Positions 35,074-49,554 of a stretch of 64,000 nt of DNA are shown here, piece by piece. The DNA lies in contig CAXKWD010000004.1 in NCBI GenBank assembly GCA_964059195.1, positions 116,019,938 through 116,083,937 on the forward strand. The letters run 5' to 3'. The position numbers were made by a program, and so were the translations under genes. A model generated the notes under the pieces. That model searched no databases and was not told the origin of the DNA. It saw only the letters and a list, made by a program, of their open reading frames with translations. The DNA is from Ectobius pallidus (lineage: Eukaryota; Arthropoda; Insecta; Blattodea; Ectobiidae). Position 1 is the first letter of the stretch. Each line of letters begins with the position of its first letter.

Positions 35074-36908
35074 AAAATTTAAATAAGACTCTTTAACTTT
35101 TATACCATACTTTATGGATTAAATTGAATATTAATAATGAATATTTCGATTTCTCTCGGTGATTTTCATACACAACACAAGCTATGTAATGAAATTAATA
35201 TAATTGATACTAATTAGAGCAATAAATCATTTATCTATTTTAATTCGACTTATTAATTTCCTGCTAGGCCACTTGTACTGCTATAAAGGTACGGCCATAT
35301 TAGTGGAGGTATAATGAAGCACTTCAACAGTCGACTCCGAAGTGAATGGACCTGCATTACAGTTTCCTGTACAACAATCTGAAAATAAATAAACACAATT
35401 ATTTATCGATGAATACTGAGTAACTGTTCAATCTAATCGTACCGAGGCCATAAATAAGAATAAAATCTTTTCGAAGAGAAAGAGAAATAAGGGGAGAGAA
35501 AAACAAGGAGAGGTAAAGAGAATATGACCTGCTAAAAACACAAACCAAAGTTTGGCACTACATTTTAGGATTACAACAGGCTATAATTATGTTGAAACAA
35601 CCTACACTCTTCGCGCCAAAACCCTCATTTGGATGGGTAAGTACTTATTACTATAGTGTGATCTGAAAGTGCGAGAGTGGAGGAGAAATAGGAGAGATAG
35701 ATAGACAGAGACCGACAGAATGAAGAAAAGCTAGAAAAAAAGATCGAGCAATGTGCAGTACTAAATTTTCCTATCACGAGAAGGTGGTTATGAAAACACA
35801 ACCTTTCGACAACTCGACCCCATTCATGATGGGTACATATTTGTCACTGCAATATGATCGGTAAGAGAGGAAGAGAAAGAAAGAAGAGAGGGAGACAGAG
35901 AGATTGATAGAGACAGACAGAATGGGAGCTAGTAAACGAGACAAAGCAATGTAGCACTTAATTTTCCGATCACGAGCAGAGGGAGAGAGGGTTAGAGAGA
36001 GCGGAAAATCGAGAGGAACCTGAAACCTTGGGCAAAGAAATACAGCGCGATAAAGAGTAAGATAGGTAAAGCGAGAATTACATTTAAATTGTAGTAAGAT
36101 GAGAGAGTAGGACAGATATAGATTTGAGAAATGGAGAGATGGAGAGTTGGAGGCGTTAAGAGAAATATATGGAAACATAGAGAGAGAGTTGAGAAATAGA
36201 TAGAAGAAAGGTATATTTAATTATGTTTCATACTTATATGTGCAATGATAAGATTAGTGAATTGTATCCAAATTAATACTCAGGTTTTATGCTGGCGTTG
36301 CCTTTTCCAGTCATCATCTCATTGCTGTCAAATATTTTGGCGTCCGGTGCAGCCATGTATCATCTGCTTTTAGACATCTTCGAAGACTAGACCTGGATTT
36401 ATAAGATTCAAGTTAGTTTGTTATTTACAGTTTAAAAAAGAACAAACACAGTAAACTATAGTTGTTTTATGGATATGAGATAAGATATTGATGAGATTTG
36501 AATAGTTGAGACAACTAGACACCTTTAGCTCGTTAATCTCATGAATTATAACTGTGTCAATATGCTGAGGTTAATTTTCTTTTAAAATAAATGTGCCATT
36601 ATCTAAGATTTTCAACCTTCAAGATACCTATTATTATTGCTAAAAAGTATTGTTGTTGGTGTTGTGTGAGCATATATTGTATAATTGATTGCTGTCGAAT
36701 AGTTACCAGACTGATATAATAACACAAATGCCGATGCCTCAAAATATCTCTGTGTGTCAGAACCTATGAATATGAATTAGTAAAAGTATGGTGGCAGCTA
36801 CCAACTTCTATTGTTCGATGCTGGGCATAATACTGTCACACTCTCTAAAGGAAATTCCTTGGTTTATCCTGACTCTTCAATTCGTGTAAGCACAATTACA
36901 TTTTATTT
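35074..36908 (+). repeat. Satellite monomer M14 (full, C-type 3')
   Basis: 1,835 bp; 5' half A-like, 3' end like M9 and M11. Within the exon-like segment it has a private ACG-to-TCG (Thr to Ser) change near 35340. Confidence 0.93.
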
Positions 36909-38654
36909 AAAATTTAAATAAGACTCTTTAACTTTTATACCATACATCATGGATAAAATTGAATATTAATAATGAATATTTCGATTTCTCTTGGTGATTT
37001 TGATACACAACACAAGCTATGTAATAAAATGAATATAATTGATACTAATTAGAGCAATAAATTATTTATCTATTTTAATTCGACTTATTAATTTCCTACT
37101 AGGCCACTTGTACTGCTATAAAGGTACGGACATATTAGTGGAGGTATAATGAAGCACTTCAACAGTCGACTCCGTAGTGAATGGACCTGCATTACAGTTT
37201 CCTGTACAACAATCTGAAAATACATAAACACAATTATTTATCGATGAATACTGAGTAATTGTTCAATCTAATCGTACCGGGGCCATAAATAAGAACCAAA
37301 GTTTGGCACTACATTTTAGGATTACAACAGGCTATAATTATGTTGAAACAACCTACACACTTCGCGCCCAAACCCTCATTTGGATGGGTAAGTACTTATT
37401 ACTATAGTGTGATCTGAAAGTGCGAGAGTTGAGGAGAAATAGGAGAGATAGATAGACAGAGACCGACCGAGTGAAGAAAAGCTAGAAAAAAAGATCGAGC
37501 AATGTGCAGTACTAAATTTTCCTATCACGAGAAGGTGGTTATGAAAACACAACCTTTCGACAACTCGACCCCATTCATGATGGGTACATATTTGTCACTG
37601 CAATATGATCGGTAAGAGAGGAAGAGAAAGAAAGAAGAGAGGGAGACAGAGAGATTGATAGAGACAGACAGAATGGGAGCTAGTAAACGAGACAAAGCAA
37701 TGTAGCACGTAATTTTCTGATCACGAGAAGAGGGAGAGAGGAATAGAGCGAGCGGAAAATCGAGAGGAACCTGAAACCTTAGGCAAAGAAATACAGCGCG
37801 ATATAGGGTAAGATAGGTAAAGCGAGAATTACATTTAAATTGTAGTAAGATGAGAGAGTGGGACAGATATAGATTTGAGAAATGGAGAGATGGAGAGTTG
37901 GAGGCGTTAAGAGAAATATATGGAAACATAGAGAGAGAGTTGAGAAATAGATAGAAGAAAGGTATATTTAATTATGTTTCATGCTTATATGTGCAATGAT
38001 AAGATTACTGAATTGTATCCAATTAATACTCAGGTTTTATGCTGGCGTTGCCTTTTCCAGTCATCATCTCATTGCTGTCAAATATTTTGGCGTCCGGTGC
38101 AGCCATGTATCATCTGCTTTTAGACATCTTCGAAGACTAGACCTGGATTTATAAGATTTAAGTTAGTTTGTTATTTACAGTTTAAAAAAGAACAAACACA
38201 GTAAACTATAGTTGAATAATGGATACGAGATATGATATTGATGAGATTTGAAAATTGAGACAAGTAGACACCTTTAGATGGTTAATCTCATGAATTATAA
38301 CTGTGTCAATTTTGCTAAGGTTAATTTTTTTAAGTAAATGTGCCATTTTCTGAGATTTTCAACCTTCAAGATACCTATTATTATTGTTAAAAATATTGTT
38401 GCTGGTGTTGTGTGAGCATAGATTGTAAAACTGATTGCTGTCGAATAGTTACCAGACTGATACAATATCACAAATGCCGATGCCTCAAAATAACTCTGTG
38501 TGTCGGTACCTATGCACATCAATTAGGAAAAGTATGGTGGCAGCTATCAACTTCTATTGTTCGATGCTGGGCATAATACTGTCACCCTCTCTAAAGGAAA
38601 TTCCTTGGTTTATCCTGTCTCTTCAATTCGTGTAAGTACAATTACGTTTTATTT
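36909..38654 (+). repeat. Satellite monomer M15 (83-bp deletion)
   Basis: 1,746 bp; deletion junction near 37290 reads 'aaataagaaccaaagtttgg'. 3' half A-type. Confidence 0.93.
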
Positions 38655-40406
38655 AAAATTTAAATAAGACTCTTTAACTTTTATACCATACTTTATGGAT
38701 AAAATTGAATATTAATAATGAATATTTCGATTTCTCTCGGTGATTTTCATACACAACACAAGCTATGTAATGAAATGAATATAATTGATACTAATTAGAG
38801 CAATAAATCATTTATCTATTTTAATTCGACTTATTAATTTCCTGCTAGGCCACTTGTACTGCTATAAAGGTACGGCCATATTAGTGGAGGTATAATGAAG
38901 CACTTCAACAGTCGACTCCGTAGTGAGTGAATGGACCTGCATTACAGTTTCCTGTACAACAATCTGAAAATACATAAACACAATTACTTATCGATGAATA
39001 CTGAGTAATTGTTCAATCTAATCGTACCGGGGTCATAAATAAGAACCAAAGATTGGCACTACATTTTAGGATTACAACAGGCTATAATTATGTTGAAACA
39101 ACCTACACACTTCGCGCCCAAACCCTCATTTGGATGGGTAAGTACTTATTACTATAGTGTGATCTGAAAGTGCGAGAGTGGAGGAGAAATAGGAGAGATA
39201 GATAGACAGAGACCGACAGATTGAAGAAAAGCTAGAAAAAAAGATCGAGCAATGTGCAGTACTAAATTTTCCTATCACGAGAAGGTGGTTATGAAAACAC
39301 AACCTTTCGACAACTCGACCCCATTCATGATGGGTACATATTTGTCACTGCAATATGATCGGTAAGAGAGGAAGAGAAAGAAAGAAGAGAGGGACACAGA
39401 GAGATTGATAGAGACAGACAGAATGGGAGCTAGTAAACGAGACAAAGCAATGTAGCACTTAATTTTCTGATCACGAGAAGAGGGAGAGAGGGATAGAGCG
39501 AGCGGAAAATCGAGAGGAACCTGAAACCTTAGGCAAAGAAATACAGCGCCATATAGAGTAAGATAGGTAAAGCGAGAATTACATTTAAATTGTAGTAAGA
39601 TGAGAGAGTGGGACAGATATAGATTTGAGAAATGGAGAGATGGAGAGTTGGAGGCGTTAAGAGAAATGTATGGAAACATAGAGAGAGAGTCGAGAAATAG
39701 ATAGAAGAAAGGTATATTTAATTATGTTTCATGCTTATATGTGCAATGATAAGATTAGTGAATTGTATCCAAATTAATACTCAGGTTTTATGCTGGCGTT
39801 GCCTTTTCCAGTCATCATCTCATTGCTGTCCAATATTCTGGCTTCCGGTGCAGCCATGTATCATCTGCTTTTAGACATCTTCGAAGACTAGATCTGGATT
39901 TATAAGATTCAAGTTAGTTTGTTATTTACAGTTTTAAAGAACAAACACAGTAAACTATGGTTGATTAATGGATATGAGATAAGATATTGATGAGATTTGA
40001 ATAGTTGAGACAAGTAGACACCATTAGCTCGTTAATCTCATGAATTATAACTGTGTCAATTATGCTGAGGTTAATTTTTTTTAATTAAATGTGCCATTTT
40101 CTAAGATTTTTAACCTTCAAGATACCTATTATTATTGCTAAAAAATAATGTTGTTGGTGTTGTGTGAGCATGTATTGTATAATTGATTGCTGTCGAATAG
40201 TTACCAGACTGATATAATAACACAAATTCCGATGCCTCAAAATAACTCTGTGTGTCAGTACCTATGCATACGATTTAGTAAAAGTATGGTGACAGCTATC
40301 AACTTCTATTGTTCGATGCTGGGCATAATACTGTCACACTCTCTAAAGGAAATTCCTTGGTTTATCCTGTCTCTTCAATTCGTGTAAGTACAATTACGTT
40401 TTATTT
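38655..40406 (+). repeat. Satellite monomer M16 (83-bp deletion, B-type 3')
   Basis: 1,752 bp mosaic: A-type start, the deletion near 39045, and a B-type 3' end. A 4-base 'gtga' duplication near 38925 shifts the exon-like minus-strand frame. Confidence 0.93.
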
Positions 40407-42237
40407 AAAATTTAAATAAGACTCTTTAACTTTTATACCATACTTTATGGATAAAATTGAATATTAATAAAGAATATTTCGATTTCTCTTGGTGATTTTG
40501 ATACACAACACAAGCTATGTAATAAAATGAATATAATTTATACTAATTAGAGCAATAAATTATTTATCTTTTTTAATTCGACTTATTAATTTCCTGCTAG
40601 GCCACTTGTACTGCTTTAAAGGTACGGCCATATTAGTGGAGGTATAATGAAGCACTTCAACAGTCGACTCCGTAGTGAATGGTCCTGCATTACAGTTTCC
40701 TGTACAACAATCTGAAAATAAATAAACACAATTATTTATCGATGAATACTGAGTAATTGTTCAATCTAATCGTACCGGGGCCATAAATAAGAATAAAGTC
40801 TTTTCGAAGAGAAAGAAAAATAAGGGGAGAGAAAAACAAGGATAGGTAAAGAGAATATAACCTGCTAAAAACACAAACCAAAGTTTGGCACTAGATTTTA
40901 GGATTACAACAGGCGATAATTATGTTGAAACAACCTACACTCTTCGCGCCCAAACCCTCATTGGATGGGTAAGTACTTATTACTATAGTGTGATCTGAAT
41001 GTGCGAGAGTGGAGGAGAAAGAGGGAGAGATAGATAGACAGAGACCGACAGAATGAAGAAAAGCTAGAAAAAAAGATCGAGCAATGTGCAGTACTAAATT
41101 TTCCTATCACGAGAAGGTGGTTATGAAAACACAACCTTTCGACAACTCGACCCCATTCATGATGGGTACATATTTGTCACTGCAATATGATCGGTAAGAG
41201 ACGAAGAGAAAGAAAGAAGAGAGGGAGACAGAGAGATTGATAGAGACAGAAAGAATGGTAGCTACTAAACGAGACAAAGCAATGTAGCACTTAATTTTCC
41301 GATCACGAGAAGATAGAGAGGGATAGAGAGAGCGGAAAATCGAAAGGAACCTGAAACCTTGGGCAAAGAAATACAGCGCGATAAAGAGTAAGATAGGTAA
41401 AGCGAGAATTACATTTAAATTGTAGTAAGATGAGAGAGTGGGACAGATATAGATTTGAGAAATGGTGAGATGGAGAGTTGGAGGCGTTAACAGAAATATA
41501 TGGAAACATAGAGAGAGAGTTGAGACGTAGATAGAAGAAAGGTATATTTAATTATGTTTCATGCTTATATGTGCAATGATAAGATTAATGAATTGTATCC
41601 AAATTAATACTCAGGTTTTATGCTGGCGTTTGCCTTTCCAGTCATCATCACATTGCCGTCAAATATTTTGGCGTCCGGTGCAGCCATGTATCATCTCCTT
41701 TTAGACATCTTCGAAGACTAGATCTGGATTTATAAGATTCAAGTTAGTTTGTTATTTACAGTTTTAAAGAACAAACACAGTAAACTATGGTTGATTTATG
41801 GATATGAGATAAGATATTGATGAGATTTGAATAGTTGAGACAAGTAGACACCTTTAGCTCGTTAATCTCATGAATTATAACTGTGTCAATTTTGCTGAGG
41901 TTAATTTTGTTTTAATTAAATGTGCCATTTTCTAAGATTTTTAACCTTCAAGATACCTATTATTATTGCTAAAAAATAATGTTGTTGGTGTTGTGTGAGC
42001 ATATATTGTATAATTGATTGCTGTCGAATAGTTACCAGACTGGTATAATAACACAAATTCCGATGCCTCAAAATAACTCTGTGTGTCAGTACCTATGCAT
42101 ACGATTTAGTAAAAGTATGGTGACAGCTATCAACTTCTATTGTTCGATGCTGGGCATAATACTGTCACCCTCTCTAAAGGAAATTCCTTGGTTTATCCTG
42201 TCTCTTCAATTCGTGTAAGTACAATTACGTTTTATTT
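40407..42237 (+). repeat. Satellite monomer M17
   Basis: 1,831 bp. Markers: 'ctgctttaaagg', 'gaatggtcctg', 'aatttatactaatt' and the shortened 'gaagatagagagg'. It is the closest relative of M25. Confidence 0.93.
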
Positions 42238-44062
42238 AAAATTTAAATAAGACTCTTTAACTTTTATACCATACTTTATGGATAAAATTGAATATTAATA
42301 ATGAATATTTCGATTTCTCTCGGTGATTTTCATACACAACACAAGCTATGTAATGAAATGAATATAATTGATACTAATTAGAGCAATAAATCATTTATCT
42401 ATTTTAATTCGACTTATTAATTTCCTGCTAGGCCACTTGTACTGCTATAAAGGTACGGCCATATTAGTGGAGGTATAATGAAGCACTTCAACAGTCGACT
42501 CCGTAGTGAATGGACCTGCATTACAGTTTCCTGTACAACAATCTGAAAATAAATAAACACAATTATTTATCGATGAATACTGAGTAATTGTTCAATCTAA
42601 TCGTACCGAGGCCATAAATAAGAATAAAGTCTTTTCGAAGAGAAAGAAAAATAAGGGGAGAGAAAAACAAGGATAGGTAAAGAGAATATAACCTGCTAAA
42701 AAACACAAACCAAAGTTTGGCACTACATTTTAGGATTACAACAGGCGATAATTATGTTGAAACAACCTACACTCTTCGCGCCCAAACCCTCATTTGGATG
42801 GGTAAGTACTTATTACTATAGTGTGATCTGAAAGTGCGAGAGTGGAGGAGAAATAGGAGAGATAGATAGACAGAGACCGACAGAATGAAGAAAAGCTAGA
42901 AAAAAAGATCGAGCAATGTGCAGTACTAAATTTTCCTATCACGAGAAGGTGGTTATGAAAACACAACCTTTCGACCCCATTCATGATGGGTACATATTTG
43001 TCACTGCAATATGATCGGTAAGAGAGGAAGAGAAAGAAAGAAGAGAGGGAGACAGAGAGATTGATAGAGACAGACAGAATGGGAGCTAGTAAACGAGACA
43101 AAGCAATGTAGCACTTAATTTTCCGATCACGAGAAGAGGGAGAGAGGGTTAGAGAGAGCGGAATATCGAGAGGAACCTGAAACCTTGGGCAAAGAAATAC
43201 AGCGCGATAAAGAGAAAGATAGGTAAAGCGAGAATTACATTTAAATTGTAGTAAGATGAGAGAGTGGGACAGATATAGATTTGAGAAATGGAGAGATGGA
43301 GAGATGGAGGCGTTAAGAGAAATGTATAGAAACATAGAGAGAGAGTCGAGAAATAGATAGAAGAAAGGTATATTTATTTATGTTTCATGCTTATATGTGC
43401 AATGATAAGATTAGTGAATTGTATCCAAATTAATACTCAGGTTTTATGCTGGCGTTGCCTTTTCCAGTCATCATCTCATTGCTGTCATATATTTTGGCGT
43501 CCGGTGCAGCCATGTATCATATGCTTTTAGACATCTTCGAAGACTAGATCTGGATTTATAAGATTCAAGTTAGTTTGTTATTTACAGTTTTAAAGAACAA
43601 ACACAGTAAACTATGGTTGATTTATGGATATGAGATAAGATATTGATGAGATTTGAATAGTTGAGACAAGTAGACACCTTTAGCTCGTTAATCTCATGAA
43701 TTATAACTGTGTCAATTTTGCTGAGGTTAATTTTTTTTAATTAAATGTGCCATTTTCTAAGATTTTTAACCTTCAAGATACCTATTATTATTGCTAAAAA
43801 ATAATGTTGTTGGTGTTGTGTGAGCATATATTGTATAATTGATTGCTGTCGAATAGTTACCAGACTGATATAATAACACAAATTCCGATGCCTCAAAATA
43901 ACTCTGTGTGTCAGTACCTATGCATATGATTTAGTAAAAGTATGGTGGCAGCTCCCAACTTCTATTGTTCGATGCTGGGCATAATACTGTCACACTCTCT
44001 AAAGGAAATTCCTTGGTTTATCCTGTCTCTTCAATTCGTGTAAGTACAATTACATTTTATTT
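42238..44062 (+). repeat. Satellite monomer M18
   Basis: 1,825 bp; A-like 5' part, no 'acaactcg' octamer, B-type 3' end. From about 42899 onward it matches M21 at a 5,492-bp offset. Confidence 0.93.
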
Positions 44063-45894
44063 AAAATTTAAATAAGACTCTTTAACTTTTATACCATACT
44101 TTATGGATAAAATTGAATATTAATAATGAATATTTCGATTTCTCTCCGTGATTTTCATACACAACACAAGCTCTGTAATGAAATGAATATAATTGATACT
44201 AATTAGAGCAATAAATCATTTATCTATTTTAATTCGACTTATTAATTTCCTGCTAGGCCACTTGTACTGCTATAAAGGTACGGCCATATTAGTGGAGGTA
44301 TAATGAAGCACTTCAACAGTCGACTCCGTAGTGAATGGACCTGCATTACAGTTTCCTGTACAACAATCTGAAAATAAATAAACACAATTATTTATCGATG
44401 AATACTGAGTAATTGTTCAATCTAATCGTACCGAGGCCATAAATAAGAATAAAGTCTTTTCGAAGAGAAAGAGAAATAAGGGGAGAGAAAAACAAGGAGA
44501 GGTAAAGAGAATATGACCTGCTAAAAACGCAAACCAAAGTTTGGCACTACATTTTAGGATTACAACAGGCTATAATTATGTTGAAACTACCTACACACTT
44601 CGCGCCCAAACCCTCATTTGGATGGGTAAGTACTTATTACTATAGTGTGATCTGAAAGTGCGAGAGTGGAGGAGAAAGAGGGAGAGATAGATAGACAGAG
44701 ACCGACAGAATGAAGAAAAGCTAGAAAAAAAGATCGAGCAATGTGCAGTACTAAATTTTCCTATCACGAGAAGGTGGTTATGAAAACACGACCTTTCGAC
44801 AACTCGACCCCATTCATGATGGGTACATATTTGTCACTGCAATATGATCGGTAAGAGACGAAGAGAAAGAAAGAAGAGAGGGAGAAAGAGAGATTGATAG
44901 AGACAGAAAGAATGGTAGCTACTAAACGAGACAAAGCAATGTAGCACTTAATTTCCCGATCACGAGAAGATAGAGAGGGATAGAGAGAGCGGAAAATCGA
45001 AAGGAACCTGAAACCTTGGGCAAAGAAATACAGCGCGATAAAGAGTAAGATAGGTAAAGCGAGAATTACATTTAAATTGTAGTAAGATGAGAGAGTGGGA
45101 CAGATATAGATTTGAGAAATGGTGAGATGGAGAGTTGGAGGCGTTAACAGAAATATATGGAAACATAGAGAGAGAGTTGAGACGTAGATAGAAGAAAGGT
45201 ATATTTAATTATGTTTCATGCTTATATGTGCAATGATAAGATTAATGAATTGTATCCAAATTAATACTCAGGTTTTATGCTGGCGTTTGCCTTTCCAGTC
45301 ATCATCACATTGCCGTCAAATATTTTGGCGTCCGGTGCAGCCATGTATCATCTGCTTTTAGACATCTTCGAAGACTAGATCTGGATTTATAAGATTCAAG
45401 TTAGTTTGTTATTTACAGTTTTAAAGAACAAACACAGTAAACTATGGTTGATTTATGGATATGAGATAAGATATTGATGAGATTTGAATAGTTGAGACAA
45501 GCAGACACCTTTAGCTCGTTAATCTCATGAATTATAACTGTGTCAATTTTGCTGAGGTTAATTTTTTTTAAATTAAATGTGCCATTTTCTAAGTTTTTTA
45601 ACCTTCAAGATACCTATTATTATTGCTAAAAAATAACGTTGTTGGTGTTGTGTGAGCATATATTGTATAATTGATTGCTGTCGAATAGTTACCAGACTGA
45701 TATAATAACACAAATTCCGATGCCTCAAAATAACTCTGTGTGTCAGTACCTATGCATACGATTTAGTAAAAGTATGGTGGCAGCTCCCAACTTCTATTGT
45801 TCGATGCTGGGCATAATACTGTCACACTCTCTAAAGGAAATTCCTTGGTTTATCCTGTCTCTTCAATTCGTGTAAGTACAATTACATTTTATTT
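44063..45894 (+). repeat. Satellite monomer M19
   Basis: 1,832 bp; 'ctctccgtgatttt' and 'agctctgtaatg' are private to it and its duplicate M22. B-type 3' end. Confidence 0.93.
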
Positions 45895-47729
45895 AAAATT
45901 TAAATAAGACTCTTTAACTTTTATACCATACTTTATGGATAAAATTGAATATTAATAATGAATATTTCGATTTCTCTCGGTGATTTTCATACACAACACA
46001 AGCTATGTAATGAAATGAATATAATTGATACTAATTAGAGCAATAAATCATTTATCTATTTTAATTCGACTTATTAATTTCCTGCTAGGCCACTTGTACA
46101 GCTATAAAGGTACGGCCATATTAGTGGAGGTATAATGAAGCACTTCAACAGTCGACTCCGTAGTGAATGGACCTGCATTACAGTTTCCTGTACAACAATC
46201 TGAAAATAAATAAACACAATTATTTATCGATGAATACTGAGTAATTGTTCAATCTAATCGTACCGAGGCCATAAATAAGAATAAAGTCTTTTCGAAGAGA
46301 AAGAAAAATAAGGGGAGAGAAAAACAAGGATAGGTAAAGAGAATATAACCTGCTAAAAAACACAAACCAAAGTTTGGCACTACATTTTAGGATTACAACA
46401 GGCGATAATTATGTTGAAACAACCTACACTCTTCGCGCCCAAACCCTCATTTGGATGGGTAAGTACTTATTACTATAGTGTGATCTGAAAGTGCGAGAGT
46501 GGAGGAGAAATAGGAGAGATAGATAGACAGAGACCGACAGAATGAAGAAAAGCTAGAAAAAAAGATCGAGCAATGTGCAGTACTAAATTTTCCTATCACG
46601 AGAAGGTGGTTATGAAAACACAACCTTTCGACAACTCGACCCCATTCATGATGGGTACATATTTGTCACTGCAATATGATCGGTAAGAGACGAAGAGAAA
46701 GAAAGAAGAGAGGGAGACAGAGAGATTGATAGAGACAGACAGAATGGGAGCTAGTAAACGAGACAAAGCAATGTAGCACTTAATTTTCTGATCACGAGAA
46801 GAGGGAGAGAGGGATAGAGCGAGCGGAAAATCGAGAGGAACCTGAAACCTTAGGCAAAGAAATACAGCGCGATATAGAGTAAGATAGGTAAAGCGAGAAT
46901 TACATTTAAATTGTAGTAAGATGAGAGAGTGGGACAGATATAGATTTGAGAAATGGAGAGATGGAGAGTTGGAGGCGTTAAGAGAAATGTATGGAAACAT
47001 AGAGAGAGAGTCGAGAAATAGATAGAAGAAAGGTATATTTAATTATGTTTCATGCTTATATGTGCAATGATAAGATTAGTGAATTGTATCCAAATTAATA
47101 CTCAGGTTTTATGCTGGCGTTGCCTTTTACAGTCATCATCTCATTGCTGTCAAATATTTTGGCGTCCGGTGCAGCCATGTATCATCTGCCTTTAGACATC
47201 TTCGAATATTAGATCTGGATTTATAAGATTCAAGTTAGTTTGTTATTTACAGTTTAAAAAAGAACAAACACAGTAAACTATAGTTGATTAATGGATACGA
47301 GATATGATATTGATGAGATTTGAATACTTGAGACAAGTAGACACCTTTAGCTGGTTAATCTCATGAATTATAACTGTGTCAATTTTGCTAAGGTTAATTT
47401 TTTTTTAAGTAACTGTGCCATTTTCTGAGATTTTCAACCTTCAAGATACCTATTATTATTGCTAAAAATATTGTTGTTTGTGTTGTGTGAGCATAGATTG
47501 TATAATTGATTGCTGTCGAATAGTTACCAGACTGATACAATATCACAAATGCCGATGCCTCAAAATAACTCTGTGTATCGGTACCTATGCACATCAATTA
47601 GTAAAAGTATGGTGGCAGCTATCAACTTCTATTGTTCGATGCTGGGCATAATACTGTCACCCTCTCTAAAGGAAATTCCATGGTTTGTCCTGTCTCTTCA
47701 ATTCGTGTAAGTACAATTACGTTTTATTT
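45895..47729 (+). repeat. Satellite monomer M20
   Basis: 1,835 bp; A-type 3' end with 'cttcgaatattag', shared with M23. Confidence 0.93.
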
Positions 47730-49554
47730 AAAATTTAAATAAGACTCTTTAACTTTTATACCATACTTTATGGATAAAATTGAATATTAATAATGAATAT
47801 TTCGATTTCTCTTGGTGATTTTGATACACAACACAAGCTATGTAATGAAATGAATATAATTGATACTAATTAGAGCAATAAATTATTTATCTATTTTAAT
47901 TCGACTTATTAATTTCCTGCTAGGCCACTTGTTCTGCTGTAAAGGTACGGCCATATTAGTGGAGGTATAATGAAGCACTTCAACAGTCGACTCCGTAGTG
48001 AATGGACCTGCATTACAGTTTCCTGTACAACAATCTGAAAATAAATAAACACAATTATTTATCGATGAATACTGAGTAATTGTTCAATCTAATCGTACCG
48101 GGGCCATAAATAAGAATAAAGTCTTTTCGAAGAGAAAGAAAAATAAGGGGAGAGAAAAACAAGGATAGGTAAAGAGAATATAACCTGCTAAAAAACACAA
48201 ACCAAAGTTTGGCACTACATTTTAGGATTACAACAGGCGATAATTATGTTGAAACAACCTACACTCTTCGCGCCCAAACCCTCATTGGATGGGTAAGTAC
48301 TTATTACTATAGTGTGATCTGAATGTGCGAGAGTGGAGGAGAAAGAGGGAGAGATAGATAGACAGAGACCGACAGAATGAAGAAAATCTAGAAAAAAAGA
48401 TCGAGCAATGTGCAGTACTAAATTTTCCTATCACGAGAAGGTGGTTATGAAAACACAACCTTTCGACCCCATTCATGATGGGTACATATTTGTCACTGCA
48501 ATATGATCGGTAAGAGAGGAAGAGAAAGAAAGAAGAGAGGGAGACAGAGAGATTGATAGAGACAGACAGAATGGGAGCTAGTAAACGAGACAAAGCAATG
48601 TAGCACTTAATTTTCCGATCACGAGAAGAGGGAGAGAGGGTTAGAGAGAGCGGAATATCGAGAGGAACCTGAAACCTTGGGCAAAGAAATACAGCGCGAT
48701 AAAGAGAAAGATAGGTAAAGCGAGAATTACATTTAAATTGTAGTAAGATGAGAGAGTGGGACAGATATAGATTTGAGAAATGGAGAGATGGAGAGATGGA
48801 GGCGTTAAGAGAAATGTATAGAAACATAGAGAGAGAGTCGAGAAATAGATAGAAGAAAGGTATATTTATTTATGTTTCATGCTTATATGTGCAATGATAA
48901 GATTAGTGAATTGTATCCAAATTAATACTCAGGTTTTATGCTGGCGTTGCCTTTTCCAGTCATCATCTCATTGCTGTCATATATTTTGGCGTCCGGTGCA
49001 GCCATGTATCATATGCTTTTAGACATCTTCGAAGACTAGATCTGGATTTATAAGATTCAAGTTAGTTTGTTATTTACAGTTTTAAAGAACAAACACAGTA
49101 AACTATGGTTGATTTATGGATATGAGATAAGATATTGATGAGATTTGAATAGTTGAGACAAGTAGACACCTTTAGCTCGTTAATCTCATGAATTATAACT
49201 GTGTCAATTTTGCTGAGGTTAATTTTTTTTAATTAAATGTGCCATTTTCTAAGATTTTTAACCTTCAAGATACCTATTATTATTGCTAAAAAATAATGTT
49301 GTTGGTGTTGTGTGAGCATATATTGTATAATTGATTGCTGTCGAATAGTTACCAGACTGATATAATAACACAAATTCCGATGCCTCAAAATAACTCTGTG
49401 TGTCAGTACCTATGCATATGATTTAGTAAAAGTATGGTGGCAGCTCCCAACTTCTATTGTTCGATGCTGGGCATAATACTGTCACACTCTCTAAAGGAAA
49501 TTCCTTGGTTTATCCTGTCTCTTCAATTCGTGTAAGTACAATTACATTTTATTT
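47730..49554 (+). repeat. Satellite monomer M21
   Basis: 1,825 bp; duplicate of M18 for its 3' two thirds, and like M24 at its 5' end ('ttctgctgtaaagg'). Confidence 0.93.
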
